DNA from: Bacteroidales bacterium UBA4866
Lineage (GTDB): Bacteria; Bacteroidota; Bacteroidia; Bacteroidales; P3
Reading direction: 5' to 3'
Assembly (NCBI GenBank): GCA_002399565.1
Contig: DHDW01000026.1
Coordinates: 24,191-32,115 of the forward strand
Length of the DNA: 7,925 nt
A model generated the notes under the pieces. It was not told where the DNA came from. It did no database searches and saw nothing but the letters and a program-made list of their open reading frames with translations. A program made the translations under genes and the position numbers. Of the stretch, positions 1 through 6,700 are shown in pieces; position 1 is the first letter of the stretch; every line of letters begins with the position of its first letter.

Positions 1-2
1 GA

Positions 3-1154
3 AAGGATGATAACGAGACTTGGCTGATGAAATACAACACAGGAAAGAAAAGCAAGCTAAATGACTATTGGAGTGAGTATATTGTTGACCCTAACTTTTG
101 GTTAGTGCCAGGACAAGGCTATGCATTGTTTTCAAACAAGCCATTAGATGTAATTTATGAAGGAATCTTAAGTGACAGCAGGGTAAACTACACATTGGAA
201 TATTCAGAAAATGATAAATGGAACCTTGTAGGTAATCCTTTCACTGCTCCATTAAGCTCAAAGAAGATATTTGAAGATATTGACCAGAAAATTCAAGGCA
301 ATGCACTCTTTTTCTTAGATAGTGAGAATGGAGTTTATAATCCAATTATCATTGATGGCAAAGAAGAGGTTGTTCTTCCTTCAATGCAAGGTTTCTTTGT
401 TGAGAGTTTGAGAGAAAATACCGAAATCAACTTCCAAAGAAATCATCAATATATCCCTAAGTCAGCATCTTATCACTGGTCAAATCATAACTACCTAACC
501 CTAACAATAAGCAAAGGCAACAAAAGCCAGTATATCCTGATGGGAATGGATGATAATGCAAAGTATGGATTTGATAACTACGATGCTCATAAACTCTTTG
601 GCTCATCTGAAGAAATGCCAGAGATATATTTTAAGGTTGAAGGCGAAGAATTGGCAGTTAATGTATTCCCTACCTATCCAGCAATTTTCGATTTAGGATA
701 TTACATACCTAAGGAAGCCGATTTAAGCCTTACAATAGGCAATTTATCCATACTTCCACAAGGCATTCTTTTGCTTTTGGAAGATAAAAAGATAAATAAG
801 TTCTATAATCTGTGTACTGAATCTCAAGTTGATTTTGGAGCATTGAAAGGCACAACAGAAGACAGATTCAGATTACATATCATGAAGTCATTGGAAACAA
901 AAACAAAAGATGTTAAACTCAATGATGTTTATGTTTGGGCAGATAAATCTAAAATTATGATTTTTGATACTAAAGAAAATATCTATAGCGTTAAGAAAAT
1001 AAGAGTTTGGGATAAGAGAAGAAATAATCTTGTTGAGCAGCAATGTGAAAAAGGAGTAACAGTGCTCAATTACAAGTTCCCAAAAGAAAGTTATTTAGTA
1101 GATATAATGATTGATGATGTTTGGATTGAGAATATTCCAGTTGAGGTTAAGTAG
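3..1154 (+). CDS. Secreted/surface protein with GNP beta-sandwich and divergent T9SS-like tail, 3' part only
   Basis: The reading frame is open from the first bases of the window to the TAG at 1152-1154. No start can be assigned: the ATG at 27 is internal to a continuing frame (KDDNETWLMKYN). 383 codons are visible. Around residues 35-135 is a beta-rich segment with GQGYALF and WNLVGNPF, a signature common in large Bacteroidota exported proteins (G-W-N-L-x-G-N-P-Y/F). Around residues 175-235, YDAHKL, PEIYF and LAVNVFPTYP match the beta-sandwich that usually follows it. The last 80 residues (about 304-383: VYVWADKSKIMIFD, KKIRVWDKRRNNLV, SYLVDIMIDDVWIENIPVEVK) have the strand pattern of a T9SS C-terminal sorting domain but lack the usual YPNP opening. 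It is therefore probably exported through the outer membrane; substrate or ligand is unknown. Its end overlaps the next gene, which suggests one transcript. The N-terminal domains that would define its role lie outside the window. Confidence 0.8.
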   Translation, partial: KDDNETWLMKYNTGKKSKLNDYWSEYIVDPNFWLVPGQGYALFSNKPLDVIYEGILSDSRVNYTLEYSENDKWNLVGNPFTAPLSSKKIFEDIDQKIQGNALFFLDSENGVYNPIIIDGKEEVVLPSMQGFFVESLRENTEINFQRNHQYIPKSASYHWSNHNYLTLTISKGNKSQYILMGMDDNAKYGFDNYDAHKLFGSSEEMPEIYFKVEGEELAVNVFPTYPAIFDLGYYIPKEADLSLTIGNLSILPQGILLLLEDKKINKFYNLCTESQVDFGALKGTTEDRFRLHIMKSLETKTKDVKLNDVYVWADKSKIMIFDTKENIYSVKKIRVWDKRRNNLVEQQCEKGVTVLNYKFPKESYLVDIMIDDVWIENIPVEVK

Positions 1155-3051
1155 TTTATTTTTTGTTTTTCTTCTATTTTCTTTGCAATGCTTTTCTCAA
1201 GGCGACATTTCTTTTGAGTTACGCAAAGCTTATGAAACAAAAAATGTTGATTCTCTAAATAAGTTTATTCAAACCTATCCCTTAGATACTGTTTATGTTA
1301 AGGAGGCAATAAGGATAAGAAATCAAATTGCTTTTGAAAAAGTAAAGCAAGAAAATACTATTGAAGCTTATCAAAACTATGTTGAGCAATATCCCGATGC
1401 CATTCAAACCTATCAAGCAAAACAATGGTTAGAAATAAATTTTGCTAAAAACTTACAAGCAAAAGAAGAAAATGATTATCTCTTAGCAAAGCAAGAGAAC
1501 ACCCTTCAATCCTATAGTCAATTTATTGAAAAGTATCCAAGCTCAAAATACTATAAATATGCTAAGGATAAAGTGCATGAATTTCAATTCTCTCAAAATA
1601 TCACTTCTTACTCTGTTGAAGAAATAATACAATTCCTAAATCTCTATCCCAATCATCCAAAGCGACAATTTCTTTACGACACTCTCCAAAGGCAAACCCT
1701 TCGTTATCTATCAATTCAAGGGTTAGAATACATTAATAATAACCAACTCTACAACATAGATATCAACTCTTTCATAAATGAATTTGCTCTTAATAAATCT
1801 CAAAGTGCAAATGTGGAAGATTTTGAAACACTATATCATAAATTCCCTTCCCTAAAAACTAATTCAATCCTAAATAAAAAATATAGAGAAGTCAAACAAA
1901 TAGAAACACTTCTACGCCTAAACTCAATAGACAATAAAACCTATAATAAAAATATAGAATACTTCACAACCATTAAAAGCGATAGGAGTTATGAGCTAAT
2001 AAATAAATATTTGCAGCCATCAATCAAAACTAAAAAGCTAGCCAATATCAACAAAGCCCTTTCGTCCTTTGAAGAAGACTTTAGAGCCTTGCAATTTAAA
2101 GAAATGCTATTTAAGCAGGAGCCACCAAAGCCCAAACTTGGCAAAACCATCCTAAGTCCTGACTCTACATTAAAACTAATTGTTCAATCAAAGACAAACA
2201 CCTATGGACAAACAGATATTTATATATCCACAAAAGAAAATAATAATTGGACAGAAACCATAATTTTACCAAAGCCAATCAATTCTATTTACAGAGAAGA
2301 AAGTCCCATAATCAACAATGATAAAGATGTTCTCTATTTTTATTCCAATAGGCCAATGCAAAACAACAACCTTGATCTCTACATAACCTTCAGAGGCGAT
2401 ACAGCCAACTGGAACGACTGGACAGAACCCCTCAAAACAACAGAAATAGACCTTAAGAACATAAAGAAAAAATATAATAGAGGCTATCTGAAAGATGAGC
2501 AAGATAACCCAGTAGAAGCCCTGATATACATTGAAGACAGTCAAACAGGAGAAAGACTATTTACAACCAAATCAAGCGTAAGTGGACAATTTGCCTATCC
2601 TAAACAAACAAAGAAAGCCAATCTAATAAGCGTAATAAAAGGCTATGTGCCCAAATACAACCCCGACACCAACAACATAACAATCAAACAAGACAAAATA
2701 GAGGACATTTACAGAAAGAACAGACTTGTAGTAATAGAAACCCTGTTTCCACAAGACTCTCCCGACAAACTAAATACCGTAGCCGAAAACTATTTGAAAT
2801 ATCTTGCCCAAAGCTTTGAAGGCTCTAAATACATAATGACAATATCAGTTCATTGTCAAAAAGGATATAAAGCAATGAATGAAGACGACCTTTCATGGCA
2901 TCAAGCCACATTAATAAAAAATAAACTAATAGCCTTAGGCATAAGCCACCAAAACATAGTAACAGCAGGCTATGGAAACAAAAACAAACTCTTAGGCTGG
3001 GAAGACAAAAACAGAATAGAGATAGGGTTTATGCTAATAGGAGGAGAATAA
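1114..3051 (+). CDS. PorE-like OmpA-family periplasmic protein (TPR, PD40, carboxypeptidase-regulatory, OmpA-C domains)
   Basis: Residue numbers count from TTG 1111. An N-terminal signal sequence (LRLSSLFFVFLLFSLQCFSQ) precedes a helical TPR-like region, about residues 33-335, with repeated motifs such as YQNYVEQYP and YSQFIEKYP. Next come two beta-propeller blade-like units (about 345-445: LSPDS, DIYIST, ESPI, LYFYSNRP, DLYITF), a carboxypeptidase-regulatory-like fold (about 455-520: GYLKDEQDNPVEALIYI, GQFAYP) and an OmpA C-terminal domain (540-642: DDLSWHQA, TAGYG, KNRIEI). This order is that of PorE, the T9SS-associated peptidoglycan-anchoring protein of Porphyromonas, so a periplasmic envelope-scaffold role is inferred. 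Differences from it are only about two recognisable blades, no convincing lipobox (SLQC has Gln at -1) and loss of both canonical peptidoglycan-contact residues. ATG 1114 or 1117 overlaps the previous gene by about 40 bp; TTG 1141 would also give a good signal peptide. PorE orthology is unproven. Confidence 0.83.
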   Translation: MMFGLRIFQLRLSSLFFVFLLFSLQCFSQGDISFELRKAYETKNVDSLNKFIQTYPLDTVYVKEAIRIRNQIAFEKVKQENTIEAYQNYVEQYPDAIQTYQAKQWLEINFAKNLQAKEENDYLLAKQENTLQSYSQFIEKYPSSKYYKYAKDKVHEFQFSQNITSYSVEEIIQFLNLYPNHPKRQFLYDTLQRQTLRYLSIQGLEYINNNQLYNIDINSFINEFALNKSQSANVEDFETLYHKFPSLKTNSILNKKYREVKQIETLLRLNSIDNKTYNKNIEYFTTIKSDRSYELINKYLQPSIKTKKLANINKALSSFEEDFRALQFKEMLFKQEPPKPKLGKTILSPDSTLKLIVQSKTNTYGQTDIYISTKENNNWTETIILPKPINSIYREESPIINNDKDVLYFYSNRPMQNNNLDLYITFRGDTANWNDWTEPLKTTEIDLKNIKKKYNRGYLKDEQDNPVEALIYIEDSQTGERLFTTKSSVSGQFAYPKQTKKANLISVIKGYVPKYNPDTNNITIKQDKIEDIYRKNRLVVIETLFPQDSPDKLNTVAENYLKYLAQSFEGSKYIMTISVHCQKGYKAMNEDDLSWHQATLIKNKLIALGISHQNIVTAGYGNKNKLLGWEDKNRIEIGFMLIGGE

Positions 3052-3070
3052 GTTTAATTTACCCCTCAAT

Positions 3071-3082
3071 CCCCTAAAGGGG
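3071..3082. repeat. CCCC-TAAA-GGGG hairpin downstream of the OmpA-family gene
   Basis: Perfect 4-bp GC arms around TAAA, 19 bases after the stop codon and preceded by another CCCC (3062-3065). A related CCCC-AAA-GGGG hairpin sits at 3594-3604, near the other end of this gap. There is no T-tract on the + strand, so a Rho-independent terminator is not supported. It is more likely a small REP-like intergenic repeat, though a role in 3' end formation cannot be excluded. Confidence 0.4.
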
Positions 3083-3095
3083 AAGAAGTTTATAC

Positions 3096-3159
3096 TTAAA
3101 GAGTTTAAAGACTTTAATTCCCTTAATGTCGTTAAAGTCCTTATTGTCCATTGAGTCCA
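3096..3159. repeat. TTAAAGTCC-type short degenerate repeat block, copy A
   Basis: Runs of a roughly 9-12-base degenerate unit are visible: TTAAAGACTTTAA, CCTTAATGTC, GTTAAAGTCC, TTATTGTCC, TTGAGTCC. The same unit recurs in the same orientation at 3533-3570. No reading frame accompanies it. It resembles the simple intergenic repeats seen in Bacteroidota genomes; the function is unknown. Confidence 0.5.
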
Positions 3160-3201
3160 TAAACAAAACAACTAAACATCTAAAAGATTAAATAAAAAAC
3201 A

Positions 3202-3231
3202 TTTCCATTAAAGAAAAATTTAGTATATTTG
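3202..3231 (+). promoter_or_regulatory. Candidate promoter inside the 3052-3755 gap
   Basis: TATATTTG at 3224-3231 matches the Bacteroidota -7 motif TAnnTTTG, and TTTC at 3202-3205 is a weak -33 (consensus TTTG) at a plausible distance. Transcription would start near 3238 and run into the inverted repeat at 3245-3262 and the palindrome array. The nearest + strand gene starts over 500 bp away and has its own promoter-like sequence, so any product here may be non-coding. The motif is AT-rich and short, so a chance match is possible. Confidence 0.35.
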
Positions 3232-3244
3232 CAAATACAAAACC

Positions 3245-3262
3245 CTAAGAATAAGTTCTTAG
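3245..3262. repeat. Perfect 7-bp inverted repeat CTAAGAA / TTCTTAG
   Basis: Arms 3245-3251 and 3256-3262 flank the loop TAAG. It lies about 14 bases after the end of the candidate -7 motif at 3224-3231, so it would form near the 5' end of any transcript from that promoter. It could equally be an operator. The function is unknown. Confidence 0.4.
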
Positions 3263-3296
3263 AGATTTAACCCAAAATTCCCCAATAGATTTTAGT

Positions 3297-3341
3297 AAAA
3301 AAAAGATGCACATCTTTTACCCCGAAAGATGTGCATCTTTT
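3297..3341 (-). terminator. Terminator-like hairpin plus T-tract reading on the minus strand
   Basis: On the minus strand, palindrome copies 2 and 1 form a perfect 17-bp stem with loop CGGGGTA. A run of eight T (the A run at 3297-3304 on the + strand) begins within the last bases of the stem and continues past it. This has the form of an intrinsic terminator. No minus-strand gene is recognisable upstream of it, so it may act on antisense transcription or be a by-product of the repeat. Confidence 0.35.
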
Positions 3342-3367
3342 GGTATGAAAGATGTGCATCTTTCGGG
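3302..3367. repeat. Three 16-bp near-palindromes at exact 23-bp spacing
   Basis: Copies lie at 3302-3317 (AAAGATGCACATCTTT), 3325-3340 and 3348-3363 (both AAAGATGTGCATCTTT). Each has 7-bp inverted arms, AAAGATG / CATCTTT, around a 2-base centre. Copy 1 is the exact reverse complement of copies 2 and 3. Copies 1 and 2 can form a perfect 17-bp stem (3301-3317 with 3325-3341) with a 7-base loop. Copies 2 and 3 can form a 20-bp stem (3321-3340 with 3348-3367) with 18 Watson-Crick pairs and two central G-U pairs, also with a 7-base loop. The two folds exclude each other. There are no CRISPR-like spacers: the intervals are 7 bases. It may be a set of dimeric binding sites, a structured RNA or a mobile palindromic repeat. 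Confidence 0.7.
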
Positions 3368-3447
3368 AATTATCTCCTTGTTTTAATAATTTATAATAAG
3401 GTTTTGTGGAAATAACTCCTTGTTTTGTAAAAATATATCCTTGTTTT
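3364..3447. repeat. Four tandem 21-bp units abutting the palindrome array
   Basis: Read on the minus strand, units at 3447-3427, 3426-3406, 3405-3385 and 3384-3364 start AAACAAGG, AAACAAGG, AAACCTTA and AAACAAGG, so the third is degenerate. The array ends exactly where palindrome copy 3 (3348-3363) begins. A further AAACAAGG in opposite orientation lies at 3500-3507 and could pair with the first unit. A 63-codon open frame on the minus strand across it reads KQG at 7-residue intervals purely because 21 is a multiple of three; it has no other sign of being a gene. Confidence 0.6.
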
Positions 3448-3532
3448 ATTTTGCTCAAATCAAGTAATAATTTTTTCTTTCTTCGTTTTAATTTACAGCA
3501 AACAAGGTTTTAGTTTTTGCAAAGGTTTTTAT

Positions 3533-3570
3533 GGTCTTTAAAGTCCTTAAAACTCCTTAAATTCCTTAAT
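3533..3570. repeat. TTAAAGTCC-type short degenerate repeat block, copy B
   Basis: Consecutive units TTTAAAGTCC, TTAAAACTCC, TTAAATTCC and TTAAT have the same orientation and consensus as the block at 3096-3159. The two blocks lie on either side of the palindrome and 21-bp arrays. Nothing else in 3448-3650 looks functional apart from the CCCC-AAA-GGGG hairpin and AT-rich DNA leading to the promoter of the next gene. Confidence 0.5.
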
Positions 3571-3593
3571 CTATTTAGCAATTATTAAAATTA

Positions 3594-3604
3594 CCCCAAA
3601 GGGG
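3594..3604. repeat. CCCC-AAA-GGGG hairpin
   Basis: Perfect 4-bp GC arms with a 3-base loop, the counterpart of the hairpin at 3071-3082. It sits about 50 bases upstream of the promoter-like sequence of the large BspA-type gene. No terminator T-run follows directly. Confidence 0.35.
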
Positions 3605-3657
3605 AGAAATAACAATAAAAAAGAATATTTTATATATTTTTTTATCATTTTTATTCA

Positions 3658-3684
3658 TTTATTCAATTTAATTATGTAAGTTTG
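3658..3684 (+). promoter_or_regulatory. Candidate promoter of the large BspA-type gene
   Basis: TAAGTTTG at 3677-3684 fits the Bacteroidota -7 motif TAnnTTTG, with TTTA 19 bases upstream at 3658-3661 as a -33-like element. The start would be near 3691, leaving a leader of about 65 bases. The same arrangement, TTTA 19 bases before TACATTTG, occurs before the paralogue at 7397-7423. The sequence just after both -7 motifs is also alike (GTTCAAAnGAAT shared), which strengthens the call. The leader has no Shine-Dalgarno; it is A-rich, as is common in this phylum. Confidence 0.6.
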
Positions 3685-3755
3685 CAGTGTTCAAATGAAT
3701 AAACATTAAAACAAAGAACAAAACACAATGATTAATCAATAAAACCAACAATATT

Positions 3756-6700
3756 ATGAAAAAAACATTATTAATTTTATTTGCAATAATATTTGCAATA
3801 AACCTAAACACACAAGCTGAAGACTTTTCAGCAATTTATAATGGAAAAATAATCTATTATAATATAACATCCACAGCATCCCCTCGAACGGTTGCAGTAA
3901 CATATTTAGGGAGTACTTATTACTCTTATTCTAATGAATATTCAGGAGTAGTTTCAATCCCAGACTCAGTGCTTTATAGTGGTAATTATTATAAAGTTAC
4001 TTCTATTGGTAATTATGCTTTTTATAATTGTAGTGGATTAACCTCAATTACAATTCCAAACACTGTTACTTCAATAGGTAGTTCTGCTTTTGAAAGTTGT
4101 GAAGGATTAACCTCAATTTCAATACCAAATTTAGTTACTTCAATTGGGGGTTATGCTTTTGCTCATTGTGAAGGATTAACCTCAATTACAATTCCAGACT
4201 CTGTTACTTCAATTAATAATTATACATTTTATGAATGTACTGGGATAACTTCATTAACAATTGGAAATTCTGTTACTTCAATTGGTGTTAATGCTTTTCG
4301 TCATATATATCAAATAACTTCAGTTATAGTTCCAAACTCTGTTACTTCAATTGGTAGTCATGCTTTTAATAATTGTAGTGGATTGACCTCAATCACAATT
4401 GGAAATTCTGTTACTTCAATTGGTGATTATGCTTTTAGTAGTTGCACAGGATTAACCTCAATAAAATGTTTAGCTGTAAATCCTCCAAACATTACACCTA
4501 TTACATTTTATAATATAAACAAGTCAATTCCTCTTTATGTCCCTTGTAATTCTATGTCGAGTTATCAATCGGCATCTTATTGGAGTGAGTTTACAAATCA
4601 TGTTTCTTTTAAAATTGCACAATTTGTTACTGATACAGTTTGTAGTAATCAAACTTACACTAACTATGGGGCAAATATTAATAATCCTGGTAATTACATA
4701 TTAGTTAATGGTTGTGATAGTGTAGTTTTAACATTAAGAGTTAGTCCAATATATATAGATACTATATTTGCAGAGATATGTAATAATGACACTTATACTT
4801 TAAATGGTTTTAATGCAAGTACAGCAGGTTTTTATACTCAAAACTTACAAACAACAAAGGGATGTGATAGTATTGTTAATCTTAGTCTTGTTGTTAATCC
4901 TATTTATAATGATACAATACTTGCTGAGATATTTAGTAATGAAGTATATACATTAAATGGATTTAATGTAAATACTGCTGGATTTTATACTCAAAACTTA
5001 CAAACAATAAAAGGTTGTGATAGTGTTGTTAATCTTAGTTTGTTTGTTAATCCTATTTATCTAGTAAATCATTACGATACTATTTGTAAAGAACAGATAT
5101 ATAATAATTATGGTTTTAATTTTATTGCTGATACTTCTGGATTATATACTCAGAACTTACAGACAATAAAAGGATATGATAGTATTATAAATCTATATCT
5201 TATTGTAAATCCAATTTATAATTACACAATACAAGCTGAGATATGCAGTAATGAAGTATATACATTAAATGGATTTAATACAAATACTGCTGGATTCTAT
5301 ACTCAGAACTTACAAACAATAAAAGGATGTGATAGTATAGTAAATCTTTCTCTTTTAGTTAATCCAATTTATAATGATACAATCATTGCTGAGATTTGTA
5401 GTAATGAAATATACACTTTAAATGGCTTTTATGTTAATACTGCTGGTTTCTATACTCAAAATCTTCAAACAACTAAAGGTTGTGATAGTGTTGTTAATCT
5501 TTCTCTTTTAGTTAATCCAATCTATAATGATACTATAATTGCTGAGATATGTCAAGGAGAAACTTATTCTCAATTTGGGTTTAATGAAAATATAACTGGT
5601 TTCTATACTCAGAACCTTTTAACAACGAAGGGTTGTGATAGTACTGTAAACCTAACCTTAATAATTAATCAACCAGCAATAACTAATTTAACAGCAGAAA
5701 TCTGTCAAGGAAAAGTTTATACATTAAATGGCTTTAATGCTTCAACAGTAGGATTACATACTTTAAATCTTCAAACCTATAAAGGTTGTGATAGTATAGT
5801 AAACTTAACATTAACAATAAATCAACCAGCAATAACAAACTTAATAGCAGAAATCTGTCAAGGAGAAACTTACACCCTTAATGGCTTTAATGTAAATACA
5901 GCAGGATTACATACTTTAAATCTTCAAACATATAAGGGATGTGATAGTATAGTAAACTTAACTCTTACTATTAATCAACTAGCAATAACAAATTTAACAG
6001 CAGAAATCTGTCAAGGAGAAGTTTATACTCTTAATGGTTTTAATATTTCAACAGCAGGATTGCATACGCAAAACTTACAAACAATAAAAGGTTGTGATAG
6101 TACAGTAAATCTAACACTAACAGTTAATCAACCTGCAATAACTAATTTTACCGCAGAAATCTGTCAAGGAGAAGTTTATACTCTTAATGGATTTAATGTT
6201 TCAACAGCAGGATTGCATACTCTAAACTTACAAACAACAAAAGGTTGTGATAGTACAGTAAACTTAACACTAACAGTTAATCAACCAGCAATAACAAACT
6301 TAACAGCAGAAATCTGTCAAGGAGAAGTTTATACTTTAAATGGTTTTAATGTTTCAACAGCAGGATTACATACACAAAATCTACAAACAATAAAAGGTTG
6401 TGATAGTATTGTAAATCTTAGTCTTGTAGTAAACCCTATTTCGTTAACAACTTATTATGATACAATATGTCAAGGAAATATTTATAATGGTTATGGATTT
6501 AGCTTTACAGCTGATACCACAGGCAGATACACTCGAAATATGCAAACAATAAATGGCTGTGATAGTCTTATAGCTTTATATTTAACTGTAAAACCAACAC
6601 CTATTATTCCAGAAGGTTTAGATGTTCAAGTTAGAACAAATTTCATTGAATTAAATTGGCAAGATAATGGGAGCTCTTATGTTATTTATCGTAATAATGA

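Noticed and set aside
27..29. ATG at 27 as the start of the first gene
   Set aside because: The frame is open upstream to the window edge with protein-like sequence, and no signal peptide follows the ATG, so the gene begins outside the window.
930..937. TATGTTTG, a match to the -7 motif upstream of the OmpA-family gene
   Set aside because: It lies in coding sequence of the upstream gene, about 180 bases from the next start, with no clear -33 element; such matches are expected by chance in AT-rich DNA.
1171..1200. Lipoprotein signal at the Cys of SLQC in the OmpA-family protein
   Set aside because: Position -1 is Gln and -2 Leu, unlike a lipobox (small residues at -1); cleavage near CFS-Q by signal peptidase I fits better.
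2266..2544. 92-codon open frame on the minus strand
   Set aside because: It lies fully inside the OmpA-family gene, whose domains are continuous here; its translation shows no motif and it has no promoter or spacing expected of a gene.
1850..3051. Shift to more C-ending codons in the second half of the OmpA-family gene
   Set aside because: The impression is by eye only and the domains are continuous across it; without a codon-usage calculation it does not support a fusion or transfer event.
3302..3447. CRISPR array
   Set aside because: Repeats are 16 or 21 bp, intervals between palindromes are only 7 bases, the 21-bp units have no spacers, and no cas gene is near.
3267..3458. 63-codon open frame on the minus strand in the gap
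   Set aside because: It runs through the 21-bp and 23-bp arrays; the repeated KQG pattern arises because 21 is a multiple of three. It shows no signal peptide, domain or ribosome binding site.
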